NCBI GenBank assembly: GCA_033032865.1 | Contig: JAWHQI010000266.1 | Coordinates: 1,711,501-1,775,500, forward strand | Origin: Dactylorhiza incarnata | Lineage: Eukaryota > Streptophyta > Magnoliopsida > Asparagales > Orchidaceae | Direction of reading: 5' to 3' | DNA: 64,000 nt | Shown here: positions 1 through 11,545 of the stretch, one piece after another | Position numbering within the stretch: the stretch's first letter is position 1 | How the letters are laid out: the number at the start of each line of letters is the position of its first letter | Notes under the pieces: model-generated | The model's input: the letters and a program-made list of their open reading frames with translations, nothing else | Told to the model about the DNA's origin: nothing | Database searches by the model: none | Translations under genes and position numbers: made by a program

Positions 1-139
1 CTATACCCTGGGCCTGGATTCCAGTTCGAGTTCAAGTTCTGGATCTAGAATTCCAGGGAATAGCTTAGAAGAATCTTCCGCAGAAACTGGTTCTTCTCCC
101 TCGAGCGAGCGGTCTTCTAAGAGATCAAAGAGAGGATAA
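1..139 (+). CDS. C-terminal end of an antisense ORF of Tat-A (partial)
   Basis: The frame starting at base 2 is open to a TAA at 137-139 and encodes about 45 residues. It is very rich in serine, with a run of seven serines, some acidic residues and a basic last segment (RSSKRSKRG). It runs opposite to Tat-A pol, in the 3' region of the element. That is where Tat-G and Tat-J carry their spliced antisense genes, and the as2 gene of Tat-J also ends in an acidic, Ser-containing tail. I infer this is the last exon of the Tat-A antisense gene. The rest lies left of the window, so homology cannot be tested here. It could also be a chance open frame. Confidence 0.45.
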   Translation, partial: YTLGLDSSSSSSSGSRIPGNSLEESSAETGSSPSSERSSKRSKRG

Positions 140-1616
140 ATTGTAATTTTTCCTTTCCCTTTATTGGAGACCGAGCGGTCTCGTTGTAATAGACATTTCA
201 GAATATATATGAAAATTGAATTTCTGTTAGATTCTAAGTATGAATTTGTTTTTGATACATATATTTATTTGTTCTTCCGAGTTAGAATCGGCATTCGATC
301 TCAATGCCTTAGGTTTATTATATGGTTTTCTTTCACAATTAAAGAACTTCAGGTGGCGATCTCTTGGAAAAGACACAAGATTTTGAAGGAAGGCTGAAAC
401 TTTATATAAACAAGACTACTTTGCGATCTCGAGATAATCAGATCGTTAAAAAAGAAATTCCGCAATTCAACTTTGATCAGAAAATATCCAACTTATTCAT
501 GTTGTCTCAGATTACACAGGTCGCAATACAAGGAAACTATAACTTGCAAGATGATTTGAACTCATCGAACTCTGGATGATCGGCGCCCAAATGACTTTCA
601 TGAAACCTGTTTAACGACCCTTTGATATCCAAGATCATTACTTGAAAAGGAAAATAATTTCTTCCCATGAATTCCAGTTCAGCGATCATATTATATACAG
701 ACCGCCATCTTGAAGAAAACCCAATTTTCATTTGGTGAGGAATATAAAACCATGATCATTTGAATAACAGATAACATCGGGATCTCGATCTTATCAAGAC
801 CGAGCCGACCTCAAACAAGCTGGCATAAGAGATTCCTGAATAGCGACCTCAATTGTCCTGAAAAAATTATGCCTGGTGATCATAAATGACTCAGATCGCT
901 CTTTGGAGAAATAGGAAAAGAGAACATGCGGTCTCATAAATTGCTGACCGCCCGATCCCAGTTCAAAGGAATCTCAAAAATAGGATCCGTAGGGATGGTG
1001 TGGTCATGCCGCGGAGGCTATACCGACATTGCTTTTTCCTTAAAGGATTACCAAGTTTGTTGCAAACTGGCCAATTTGAGGTTCAGGCGACGGTCATAGA
1101 TGTTTCTGGCCGTCCCCTTACCTAACCACGCTTCAACGAGTATTCGAGAGTTACAGACCAAAATGATCAGTAGGGCAGGTGTGGTCATGCCACTGAGGCT
1201 ACACCGACATTGCTTTCCCTGAAAGATCATTAAGATTGTAACAATGTCCTTCTCAATGCATGACAGAGCTGAGCCAGCCACCTAGACCTCCTTGTTATGC
1301 TGAGGTGTGCCAGATGTCAGCAAGGACCCGGTATCCTAAACTTCCACCGCTCGAGCTTGGCGAGCTACTGCTACACAGATTCGAAATCTCCCCGACATCT
1401 GTGGTCTTGGCAGAATTACACGTCGAGCTAACAAGTCGAGGGGGAAAATAGTAGGATCCGTCGATGTCTCACTTGACAGGTTTTTGGCTTTTCAAAAAAC
1501 AACTTATTTTTAAGACTTATCATCCATCACTTGCATTGCGGATGTTTTGATAATACCTGTGTGATGTTTGAGAGAAGAAAAGTGGGAAAAAGAATGAGTG
1601 GATTAGATATGAACAC
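140..1616. other. Tat-A 3' non-coding internal region
   Basis: No coding frame is supported. It is the spacer between the end of pol and the antisense ORF. It contains many copies of the Tat-A family motif GCGGTC/GACCGC and relatives such as GCGATCTC, for example near 110, 170, 356, 430, 790, 930 and 950. The same motif crowds the Tat-A LTR. Confidence 0.6.
990..1221. repeat. Imperfect direct repeat, about 50 bp, 180 bp apart
   Basis: Segments 990-1040 and 1170-1221 share the core TGTGGTCATGCC, then a GAGGCTA-type block and CCGACATTGCTTT. A third short echo (TAGGATCCGT) links 981 and 1452. Other Tat elements in the window hold long tandem arrays at the equivalent place, so this may be the remnant of one. 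Confidence 0.6.
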
Positions 1617-4600
1617 TTAAGAAAAGAAGAGCTTGAGATCATCTCCGCTCCATGAATGAGGCAATTCTTCTCCTTCGTAAGTTTGGAGATGGTAAGCACC
1701 ATTTTTAAGCACACTCTTTACCACGAATGGCCCCGCCCAGTTTGGGTTAAGTTTTCCAACTGAACCGGCTCTTGCTGCCGCATCTACTTTCTTCAGGACT
1801 AGATCCCCAGCAGCGAATTCTTTGGTTCTTACATTTTTATTGAATAGCCTCGCCATTCTTCTTTTCACCTCTTCTTGTCTGATGATAGCCGTATCTCTCA
1901 ACTCCTCAATTAAATCAAGGCTACATTTTAGCTCCTCATCATTTCCTTCCATCCAATCAATTTGATTTTGTTGTGAAAATAATACCCTTGGTCTCTTTAC
2001 TTCAAATTCCACCGGAATATGAGCTTCGGAACCGTGTGACAATTTGAATGGAGTCTCTCCAGTAGCAGAACTTGGAGTTGTCCTCAAGGCCCATAGGACG
2101 GAGGGTAATTGTTCTGCTCAGTTGCCCCTGACATTTTCTACCTTCTTTTTCAAGAGATTTACGATGAGTTTGTTGGCGGCCTCTACCTGCCCATTGCTTC
2201 TAGGATGATGCACAGAAGCGAAACATAGCTCAATGCCAATTTGCTTACAGAAATTAACAAGAGTTGAATTATTGAATTGAGAACCATTATCCGTGATGAC
2301 TGCCATTGGAATTCCGTGCCGACATACTATCTCCCCCCAAATAATAATTTTTCACAACTTGAGTAGTAATTTTGGCCAATGCTTTTACTTCTATCCATTT
2401 GCTGAAATAGTCAATCATGACTATAATATATCGACGCTGCCCACTTGCCATAGGGAAAGGCCCAATCAAATCCATTCCCCAAACTGCAAACGGCCATGGA
2501 GTTGCTATCGACTTGAGTTGTTGAGCCAGTTGATTTTGGAGAGGAGCAAACTTCTGGCACTTTACACATTTCTTAGCAAATTTTTCCGCATCTTTCCTCA
2601 TTTGAGGCCAAAAATAGCCTTGCCTCAGAATTCTTTTCTCCAAAGTTCTAGCCCCAGAGTGACTTACACATTCTCCAGAATGGACCTCCTGAAGGACCGC
2701 TGGAATCTCCTCCTCCGAAACACACCGTGCTAATGGTGAAAGGAAAGTTCTTCTATAGAGCACTCCTGCAACAAGATAATAGTTAGCCGTTTTTCGTTTA
2801 AACCTTTTCCTATCCTTTATTGATGAGTGGAGCTCTCCAGTTGAAAGATATAGAACAAATGGATCCATCCAAGACGGATGTTGATCAATCTCCATGACCT
2901 CTCCTTGTTCAATTGCTGGGCGAAACAATTCCGAAGTTGTTCCTCCCGAGAGAAGTCCAAATTTTGCCAACTCATCTGCTTCTACATTCTTACCCCTTGG
3001 AATATGGTCGATGGTGAAGCTTTTGAACTTCCCTACCTCGATTTTTACTAGAGTTAGAAATCGCTTTAAAATACTATCTCTAGTTTCGAAAGTTCCATTT
3101 ACTTGAGAAGCCATCACCAAAGAATCTGTGAAGACTTTGACATCATCAATCCCCAGCTCTCTAGCAAACTTAAGACCGGCTAGCAAAGCCTCATATTCCG
3201 CCTGATTATTTGTTACTTGAAAGTAGAACTTCAGCGCCTGATCTAGTCTTACTCCATTTGGGTTGATTAAGACAACTCCTGCTCCGGAAGAATTTTTTCC
3301 TGAGGCTCCATCCACGAAGATTTTCCAGGCAAGGTGCACTCTGACCCCCTTCTGAGATTCAACTTCTTTGGCATCCACCATGAAGTCTGCTAAAACTTGA
3401 GCTTTGATCGCCACCCTTGGAACATAAGATATGTCAAATTTGCTGAGCTCTATTGCCCATTTTGCCAGCCTCCCTGAATGTTCTGGTTTCTCCAAGACAC
3501 TCTTCAATGGAAGATCAGTAGCGACCAGAATCGAATGACCTTGAAAATATGGTCTTAATCTTCTTGCTGAAGTCATGAGCATTAGGTCCAACTTTTCGAG
3601 AATAGGATAGCGAGTCTCTGCATTCTTCAGGATTCGGCTCACGTAAGAGACTGGGAATTGCTTCTTTTTCTCCTCTCGGACCAAAACAGAGCTTATGGCA
3701 TCGGTTCCGACTCCCAAATACAGAAAAAGATTTTCTCCCTCTCGCGGGCTTTGGAGCAAAGGGGTTGATGTCAATTGCTTTTTAAGCTGAGTGAAAGCAT
3801 CATCACATTCCTTCATCCACTCGAACCTACTCCCTCCCCGGAGAGTCTTAAAGAAAGGTGCACTCTTATACCCTGAGCGGGAGATGAAGCGACTTAAGCC
3901 TGCCATCCTCCCTCCTAGCTGCTGAATTTCTTTGGGGGACTTGGGAGGTGGCATTTCCAGAATAGCTTTTACTTTGTCAGGATTGGGTTCCAGCCCTTCT
4001 GGAGTAAGGAGGTGACCCAGAAATTTTCCTTTACTTGCCCCGAAGACACACTTCAACGGATTCAACCTCATATTAAAAGTTCGAAGGGTTGCAAAAGTTT
4101 CTGAGAGGTCTCTAAGATGAGAAGAGAATAATTTGCTTTTTACCAAGAGATCATCAACATACACCTCAAGATTTCTTCCTTTTTGACTCCTGAAAACTGT
4201 ATCCATCATTTTCTGATAGGTTGCTCCAGCATTTTTTAGCCCGAAAGGCATTACGAGATAACAGAAGCAACCGTCATTTGTGATAAATGAAGTATGAGGT
4301 ATGTCTGGTTTATGCATTCTGATTTGATGATAACCTGAAAAAGCATCTAAAAAGCTCATAAAAGAATAACCTACCGCAGAATCTACTAATGAATCTATCC
4401 GAGGCAAGGGGTAGCAATCCTTGGGGCAAGCTTTATTGAGTTTGGTAAAGTCGACACACATCCTCCATTTTCCACCTGACTTCTTTACCATTACAACGTT
4501 TGACACCCATTCTGGGTACTGGATTGGTTGGATGAACTTTGCCTTCAGGAGCTTCTCTACCTCTTCACGGATAGGCTGTGCTAGAGTAGTTGCAACAGAC

Positions 4601-4857
4601 CTCTTCTTCTGCTGGATCGGAATGAAGTTTGGGTCAATATTGAGATGGTGGCAAGAAACATCCGGGTCCACTCCAGGCATGTCATCTGCCGACCAAGCGA
4701 AGATATCTAGATTTTGTAGAAGGCAAGAGATGAGCTGACTCTTGTCAGCTTCAGATAATTCATCGTTGATGGAGAGGCTCTTGCTCTCATCTTCCTCGCT
4801 TATCCGAATACCTTGAGTTGCTTGGGCAGGTTCCAAGCGAACTCCATCCCTTGCATC
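1617..4857 (-). pseudogene. pol: Tat-A pol: RT, RNase H, archaeal-type RNase H, integrase (broken)
   Basis: Reverse transcriptase lies at about 4480-4020, with MPFGLKNAGATYQ and the catalytic VYVDDLLVKS. The first RNase H (about 3740-3400) reads LYLGVG where the first catalytic Asp should be. A second RNase H (about 3330-2970) keeps VDGAS, AEYEA and TDS. Integrase (about 2730-1900) has the His-Cys zinc site, then GMDLIGPF, ITDNGSQF and NGQVEAAN, which supply Asp-Asp-Glu. It follows gag-protease in the same frame after one TAG (4858-4860), so gag-pol was probably one polyprotein. Breaks: a one-base frameshift near 2330-2340 just before the second catalytic Asp of integrase, and a TGA at 2115-2117. 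The frame then runs to TAA at 1617-1619. Confidence 0.92.
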
Positions 4858-7248
4858 CTATTCAACTTCTTCTGCGTCTTGGACTTGTTCAGGAACTTCC
4901 ATCGATTTAGTTATCATGACTTCTTGGGGAGGAGAGGATACGATCATGTTGACCGTCTTTACGTAGCATTCCCTAGCTTTCCTTGGGTCACTCCTGATTC
5001 GGTGTTGTTTGCCATTTAAGGCAAACTTCACCGCTTGATGATAGGTGGAGACAATGGCTTGATATCCGTTCAAGAAGGGTCTTCCAAAGATTGCGTTGTA
5101 GCTACTGGGAGCATCAACGACTATGAATTTGACCAGCTTCACTATTCCTCCCAGGATTACGGAAAGAGTGACGAGCCCTTCTACTTCCTTCTTCTCTCCT
5201 AAAAAACCATAAAGGGGGCCTTCAGTTGATAGGAGGGATTTACTTGTCTTCAACGCCTCGAAGGCAGGTTTGAAGAGCACAATGACTGAGCTTCCCGTGT
5301 CTATCAGAATTTTCTCCACTGTGTAATTTTCAATTACAGCTTTAATGACGACCGCGTCGTCAAAGGGATTCGCGGTCTGAGGAAGGTCTTCATCACCGAA
5401 AGTGACCGTTCCCCGGACTGGGGCTGAAGAGGTGGCAGCAACCTCTGATTGGTAAACCCTCTTCAGACTTGCCTTTCTTGAAGACTCTGGACCTGCACCT
5501 CTGTGGATGCAGAAAAGATTGCCCAAGGCGCCTTCGTCATCAGCATCCACGCATTTGTTGGGAAATCCGATATTGCCCAGATGGCCAATATCCTCCACTT
5601 CCTCGCATGCCCAGTGAACCTCCGCTACCTCTTTAGCCTTGGAGGTTGAGGCTTTTGCAGAATCATTCTTCTGAATGAGATCTCGTAGCTTACCCTCTTT
5701 CAGTAGCTTCTCTAAGAACAGGCGGATAGCTCTGTAATCCTCTGTCAAATGTCCCCTATCTCTGTGATACTCACAGTAGAGAGTAGGATTCCTAGTTTTT
5801 GAGTCAGAGTTTAGCGGAGCTGGCCCCTTGAAAAAGGGTTGCTTCTGAAGGATTTGGAGCACTTCACTCATAGAAACACCAAAGTCTGTAAAAGACTCTT
5901 GGGATTCATTGTAGAGTGAAGGAACGGGCAGAAGAGGAGGTTGAGCGTACTGGATCTGGTGGGCGGGGGTGACTTGCGGAGCAGGAGTAGCAGGGGTTGG
6001 AAGAAATGAACTTTGAGGTGGGAAAGATTGATTACCTCGATTGAAGCGGTTGTTGCGATAATTCTTACCTCTCGGAGCTGGAGGTGGGAGCTCTTGTCGA
6101 GGCTTTGAGGAAGATGGGGCAGGATAGAATCCCGCAGAGCCTTTCTGAGTGGCTCTGTTTGTCAAATTGCTCACATAGGTGGGGTTGTTGATGTCCCCTT
6201 CTATGTAGCGATTGGCAATGCTAATCAGCTCCTGATAGGAGCTAGGCTCCTTGGTTGTGACTTTAAACTTCAGAGGTCCCTCCTGTAGGCCACTGATCAA
6301 AGCTACCATGTAGAGCTCGGGATCCATGTCTCTGACTCCCAAGATCTCTTTTTGAAAACGGTCAACGAAATGTGCTGCAGTCTCGTTGTCCCCTTGCTTA
6401 ATCTTGAAGAGGGTCGCGGGACCACTCTTCCGTTTCTTCACGGTGGCAAACCTTAGAAGGAGCTCTTGCCTCAGGGCAGCAAAGCTCGAGATAGATTGAC
6501 AAGGCAGCTTATAGAACCACTCCATGGCTGACCCATCAAAGGAGGTGACCATCAGCTTGCACCTCACTCCATCCAAAATGGTCCTGAGGGCAATAGCATA
6601 CTCGAAGGCTTGAAGATGACACATCGGGTCGGTCTCTCCTGTATACACAGGAAGGCGGGGCTCCCTGAATCCATGAGGAATCGGATCTCGACGAATCTCA
6701 TCGGTAAAGGGGGAAGGCTCCCCAAACTCAGAAGGTCCCGGAGGAGGAAGAAAAGGAGCAGGAGGAGCCTGAGGGTAAGCAAACCCTTCTTCAAAATTTA
6801 GGGTCTGAGCTAGAGGCCCCTGGGCTGCGGCTCGGAAAGAATTACGGCGGGCGGCGAACTCCTCATGCTGAGATCGCTGAGGAGCTTCGGGCTGGAAGAC
6901 GGGGTGATCGCTCGGGTGACCGCTTACCATGCGGTCAGGAGTGGCGACCTGAGAGGTTTGAGGAAGGATCTTCTGGGAGATTGCGGCTAGAACCTGGTTC
7001 ATAGCCTCAATCTGCTTCGCGGACTCCTGCTGAGCCCGGACGACTTCTTGCCGATCTCGAGCGGCCTCATGCTGAGACCGCGTGATCTCCTGCTGAACAG
7101 ACGCGGCATCCTGCCTAGCTCGGGCGGCCTCGCGGAGAGTTTGCTCAACACGAAGCTCGAAGCGGCGCTAAAGCGCTTCTAACGGGTTGTGATCGGAAGG
7201 GGGAATGTTGGGAGATCGCAGGGGACGACCTCTACGATGATCATCCAT
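4858..7248 (-). pseudogene. gag: Tat-A gag-protease (stop-interrupted)
   Basis: The likely ATG is at 7246-7248, just after the 5' LTR and primer site. Codon 27 is a TAG (7168-7170), after which the same frame continues through a Gln/Arg/Ala-rich helical stretch into the gag core (about 6650-6150: WFYKLP, LRQELLLRF, HFVDRFQKEI). A Tat-type histidine motif, CEYHRDRGHLTED, lies near 5760; the Cys expected after ED is Tyr. The aspartic protease is near 5300 (LIDTGSS) followed by DAPSSYNAIFGRPF near 5120. The product would be capsid plus protease. The frame ends with TAG at 4858, beyond which the same frame enters pol. One stop near the start and one at the gag-pol border make this a dead copy unless read through. 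Confidence 0.9.
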
Positions 7249-7302
7249 CTTGAAAGTCTGAATTTCACCTGACACTTCGAATCTGAAGGTCGCGTGTTCG
7301 TT

Positions 7303-7314
7303 CTGTTGGTGCCA
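7303..7314 (-). promoter_or_regulatory. Tat-A primer binding site (putative)
   Basis: Four bases inside the LTR end the minus strand reads TGGCACCAACAG. A TGG start a few bases after the LTR CA is the normal place for a tRNA primer site. I cannot name the tRNA. Confidence 0.5.
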
Positions 7315-7318
7315 AAAA

Positions 7319-7785
7319 TGGTACCTCCAAAATTCACACAAAGGGGAATGGGAGAAAACTGCGAAATGTAGGCTACTGAGACAGAAGATGCTGGAATAAA
7401 GAGAGACGATCACGAAATGGCGATCACGAAGAAATGAAACCGCATACACAGGTTGTAAGCTGGAACCTCGGAGCCAAAAGTCCCTTTTCAGGTACCCCTA
7501 CCCCTCTATTTATAGACGAGGGGGCTGCCCAAACGGGCAGAACTGAAAACTACGGGCTGCCCGGGGTACAGGAGAGCCGGGGCAGGGAAATGGGGTACAA
7601 ATAACAAAAATAAGGAAAATGACCAGACCGCTTAAGCTGGCGGTCTCGCACTCCCCTGACCGCTTGGCACTTAGAAAATTCCGGTTGAAGTGGCAGCTGG
7701 CGATCTGGGCGGTCACCGAACCTGAGACCGCTGAGACCGAAAAATTTGACCAGCAAGAGGAGGTCGCGGGCTTTCCGGACAAACA
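7319..7785 (-). repeat. Tat-A 5' LTR (467 bp)
   Basis: On the minus strand it begins TGTTTGTCCGG and ends GGTACCA, giving the usual TG...CA. The outer end abuts Lard-B sequence: AACATAG at 7786 matches AACATAG near 12483 in the intact Lard-B 3' LTR. The LTR holds about six GACCGC/GCGGTC motifs (7620-7745) upstream of its TATA box. The second LTR is outside the window, so the ends rest on the junction and the primer site. Confidence 0.75.
7507..7514 (-). promoter_or_regulatory. TATA box of Tat-A LTR
   Basis: Minus-strand TATAAATA inside the LTR, about 270 bp from its outer end and downstream of the GACCGC motif cluster. Placed as expected for the U3/R promoter. Confidence 0.6.
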
Positions 7786-7920
7786 AACATAGTAATAATA
7801 ATATATATATTATAAATATAATGAAATATATATATATATAATAAATAATAACGGTATATTAATAATAAATAATAATAGTATATATATATTAAATATAAAC
7901 ATATAAATAACTATATATAT

Positions 7921-8220
7921 ATGTGTGCAGGCGTTCGACGAAACCCTCCAGGCGTTCGACAAAAACCTCTCTGCGTTCGACGAATCCCTCTCCGCGTCAG
8001 CCGTTGGATGAAACTCTCTCTACATTCGACGAACTCTCCGCGTCCAGGCATTCGACGAAACCCTCTTGGCGTTCGACGAACTCTCGCTGCGTTTGACGAA
8101 TCCCTCTCCGCATCCAGGTGTTCGACGAAACCCTCTCTGCGTTCGACGAACTCTCTCTGCGTTCGACGAATCCCTCTCGATGTTTGACGAACTCTCTCTA
8201 CATTCGACGAACTCTCTGCC
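7921..8220 (+). repeat. TTCGACGAA motif array in Lard-B 5' LTR
   Basis: About 14 units of roughly 20 bp, each holding TTCGACGAA or a near copy, separated by CTCTC-rich or ACCCTC spacers. It lies upstream of the TATA box at 8489. The matching array in the 3' LTR is at 12615-12893. Short open frames here only reflect the repeat. Confidence 0.85.
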
Positions 8221-8488
8221 TTCCAGCCCGCTGAGACGGCTCAGTCCAAACCGCTGAGATCAGCCCAAACCGCTGGACGAGTCAGCCCGAATCGCTAAGA
8301 CGAGTCAGCCCGCTGAGACCAAACCTGCCAGCTCTCTCCAGCCCGCCAGCTCAACCTGCCAGCCTTCTATCTGCACCCCACCAGCTCTCAAGTCAAACTT
8401 GCCAACCTCTCAAGTCAAACCTCTAGCTGCTCTTCTAGCACCTTCCAAACTCCATCTTTTTTTTTATATTGGCAGCCCCCTTCTTGTC

Positions 8489-8496
8489 TATAAATA
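8489..8496 (+). promoter_or_regulatory. TATA box of Lard-B 5' LTR
   Basis: TATAAATA within CTTGTCTATAAATAAGAGGG. The same context recurs in the 3' LTR as TATAAAAA at 13158-13165. Confidence 0.6.
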
Positions 8497-9515
8497 AGAG
8501 GGCTCCTCCCTTGTTTTGGAGGTTCATATATTTTAGAACCCTAAGTAAGTTTTTTTGTGAGTGTTTTTGTGAGTTTTTTTATGTATTTCCTTGCTCTTGT
8601 TTGAGCTCCCCAAATTTAGACTTTCTTTAAAAAGTTGTAATATATATATATAAGAAAGTTTTTTTTGTTCCTACTTGTTCTTGTTGTTCTTCTTGTTTTT
8701 CTTTTCTTCATGTTGAGTGTGTGAGTGTATAAGTGTAAATTTTAATGTTTTTATTTTTATTTTAGTTTTTTCATTTATGAAAGTGTGGGTGTGTGTATGA
8801 GATTAATTTTAAAGCTTTCATAATTAGATTTTCATGCTTTGATAATTAGATTTTCGTGCTTTCATAATTAGATTTTCATGCTTTCATAATTAGATTTATC
8901 GCTTTCATAACTTAGATTTTAAAGCTTTCATAGCTTAGCTTTATTGCTTTCTTTAATTTCAGTCATTTAAATTCCAGTAGAGTGCGTGAGTTTTTCAGAT
9001 AGTTTGTTCTTTTCTTTTCTATCGCTTTTCTTGGTTTTTGCTACATGCACACCAAGCCTGCGATTATCGTCATTTTTTATTTCTAAATAATTGCAAACTT
9101 AAAAATCAATCGATCTTTTCAATAAAATAATATCGTATTTCTAAAGTAACAATAATCGACATGACCTTAGAAAAATACGACCTTGATATTTTCTAAAAAT
9201 ATCCTATACTATACGCGATAAGGTATACTTGCCTTTTCGAATGATTAGTTTGGATAATAACGATATGAAAACTTCGCAAAAACACTCCCTTTCTATTTAC
9301 ACATTTAATTGAATTCGGCGCCGCCGCCGCCGCGTGATCATCGATATTCCGAAAGAAGGAAAGACCATTACTTCTATCATCTCGATAGGTAGGATAATGG
9401 TTAGTTCCTCGAAGTAGGAGTACTCGCGAGACGCCTCAAACACGCCCGCCGAATTCTACCCGCACCCCGGAAAGCTTTTGCGGCGCTCTCAAATAAATTT
9501 TAATCATCAAGTTTT

Positions 9516-9533
9516 TGGCGCCGTTGCCGGGGA
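9516..9533 (+). promoter_or_regulatory. Lard-B primer binding site (tRNA-Asp)
   Basis: TGGCGCCGTTGCCGGGGA begins six bases after the LTR end. It complements the 3' end of plant tRNA-Asp and is the classic primer site of Athila-type Ty3/gypsy elements and their non-autonomous relatives. Confidence 0.9.
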
Positions 9534-9992
9534 AAAGTGTCGTTATTTCGAAAAGAAATCGATATTAATTTTATCATTATTTTTTTTGTTTGTTCTTCAA
9601 AAAATTCTATAAAATTTAAAAAAATTTCAAAAAACTCCTAAAATTACATAAATATTTCTATCCTATTTTGTATATACCTTTTTCATAACAAAAAAAAATT
9701 ATTACAAAATCCAAACAAATATAATAACCCCTAAAATTAAAAAAAATAACCTTATTTTGTAAATAACATTTTCTCAATTAAAAAAAAACTTTAAAATCCA
9801 AAAAAAATTCTAAAAATCTTAAAATGAAAAAACAAATTACCTTATTTTTTGTACATAATGATATAGTTTATTTAATAAAAAAACACCAAAATATAATAAA
9901 AACGTACTTTACAAATAAATAAATAAATAAAAACTTAAAAAAAACAATAATAAGTCCTTTTTTTATCTAAAAAGATTTAGGCAACGTCGCCC

Positions 9993-10130
9993 GGGAGCTT
10001 CTCCCGATAATTCGAAAGAAGGAAAAACTATTACTTCTATCATCTCGATAGGTAGGATAATGGTTAGTTTCTCGAAGTAGAATTACTCGCGGGACTCCTC
10101 GAAAACGCCCGCTTAAATCTAATCCATTAC
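9993..10130 (+). repeat. Internal copy of the Lard-B LTR hairpin block
   Basis: Matches 9343-9475 in the 5' LTR and 14013-14073/25722-25800 in the 3' LTR. All contain CGAAAGAAGGAAA, then ACCATTA or ACTATTA, CTATCATCTCGATAG and TAATGGTTAG, then CTCGAAGTAG. In the LTR copies the two arms ACCATTA...CTATC and GATAG...TAATGGT can fold into a hairpin. Confidence 0.8.
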
Positions 10131-10626
10131 CCGGGCTTAAGTAAAAATCTAAAAAAACAAAAAAAATACAAAAAATTGTCTTATATTACTCCTTTTTCCA
10201 TTTTTTTAATTTTCTTTAAATAAAAAAAATCCAAAAACCAAAAAAATTCTAAAAACAACAAAATAAAAAAATTTATTTTGAAAATAAATAACTTAAAAAA
10301 ACCCCAACAAATTTAGTTTATCTTGTGTTTCTTTTCGCTTCTTCATCTTTTTTCTTATTTTTTTTTAAAAAAAATCTAAAAACATAAAAATCCAAAAAAA
10401 AAACAAAATAAATAACCTAAAAAAATAAAAAAAAATTGATGAGTTGAATACTTAGTTTATTTTGTACATAATAAGCAATTTAAACAATCCAAAAAAAATC
10501 TAAAAACCCCAAAACCAAAAAAAAAATCTTTCTTTTTCTTCCTCTTATTTATACTTTCATACTAAAATAAACGACCTGAGGAAGCTCTTACCCATTTTGA
10601 TTTTCGCTTCCATATATTTAAAATTC

Positions 10627-10644
10627 AACATTGAGGACAATGTT
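10627..10644 (+). repeat. Perfect inverted repeat AACATTG-AGGA-CAATGTT
   Basis: A 7-bp arm palindrome with a 4-base loop. As I recall, the same sequence is common near the 3' end of plant gypsy elements and LARDs. Here it lies 1.4 kb before the 3' LTR. Confidence 0.7.
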
Positions 10645-11394
10645 GGGTTTTAAGTATTAGGGTATTTTCCCAATTTCCCTATTTTCAAAAATATCAAAAA
10701 TCCAAAAAAACAATTTAAAACCCCAAACCCCAAAAATATAATTATTTTGTACATAATTATTTTTAAAAAAATTAGAAAAATAAAAAAACAAAATTTAAAA
10801 ACCCCAAAACCAAAAATTTATTAATAATATAATTTGTTTCATATCTTAAATAACTTAGAAAATTCCAAAAAATTCTAAAAAAAACCGAAAATCCAATAAA
10901 CTCTAAAGAAAACCCAAAAATCCAATTTATTATTTCATACTTTGTAAATAAATTAGAAAAATTCTAAGAAACCTCAAAATCCAAAAAATAAAATTAAACC
11001 CCTACTTAGTTTTTTATTTTCTCAAAACTAGTTTGAGTTTATTTATAAGCATTTTCATTATATTTGATTTGCTAAAACTCTTATTTGTATCAAAGTTTGT
11101 AATATTTAGATCTTTGGAATTTTAGTTGTAAAGAACACATTGCAATTTTAATTTAATTAGAGAACAAACTTTTTAGCACTACTTCAAGTTTACCCTAAAT
11201 AGCTTCTTATTGTATTATTTTGGCAGACAATCTTTAAACTTTAATTATTCCTAATTCAAACTTGTAAAACTTTAGGAATATTCTAAATTTATTAAAACTT
11301 GCTCTCAAAATTTTTCATAATTTATAAAATCTAGAAATTTCTAAACCCCTTACCTATAATTCCATTTCCTTGGTAATTTCGTTTAAAAGATCTT

Positions 11395-11545
11395 TTGTCA
11401 ATGGGAATAAGATTTCATTTCGTAAACATAGGCACCCAATTAATTAAAGGAAAAGATCTTATGTCAATAGGAACAAGATTTCGTTCCGTAAACATAGGCA
11501 TTGGGTATTTTTGAAGAGAAAAAATATATATAGGAATAAGATTTC
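11395..11545 (+). repeat. Tandem duplication with GGAATAAGATTTCGTTCC-like unit
   Basis: Two copies of about 75 bp, each with AAAGATCTT.TGTCAAT, GGAA(T/C)AAGATTTC and CGTAAACATAGGCA, plus a partial third copy at 11532-11550. Each unit carries the near-palindrome GGAATAAGATTTCGTTCC. Confidence 0.7.

Larger units (their letters stand above)
1..7785 (-). mobile_element. Tat-A: Ty3/gypsy (Tat lineage) retrotransposon, 3' LTR outside window
   Basis: Read on the minus strand the order is 5' LTR (7319-7785), primer site, gag-protease, reverse transcriptase, RNase H, second RNase H, integrase, then a non-coding 3' region running off the left edge. Domain order RT-RNH-INT marks Ty3/gypsy. The extra archaeal-type RNase H and the histidine/cysteine motif in gag mark the Tat lineage. 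No copy of the 7319-7785 LTR occurs at 1-1616, so the 3' LTR must lie to the left. The right end joins directly to the Lard-B LTR sequence at 7786, so Tat-A inserted into Lard-B. The polyprotein carries at least three stops and one frameshift, so this copy cannot move on its own. Confidence 0.9.
7786..9509 (+). repeat. Lard-B 5' LTR (5'-truncated by Tat-A)
   Basis: Aligns by eye with 12484-14073 plus 25722-25834 over its whole length: the AT-rich start, the TTCGACGAA array, the TATA box, the repeated CTTTCATAATTAGATTTT block (8815-8900) and the conserved hairpin block (about 9343-9475). It ends TCATCA at 9504-9509. Confidence 0.88.

Noticed and set aside
4858..4860. Programmed stop read-through between gag-pro and pol in Tat-A
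   Set aside because: Tat-G has no stop at the same place and reads on in one frame, so the TAG is more likely a mutation.
7921..8257. Arg/Ser/Pro-rich frames in the Lard-B LTR arrays (also 12366-12975)
   Set aside because: They are translations of the TTCGACGAA repeat in several frames, on both strands, inside an LTR.
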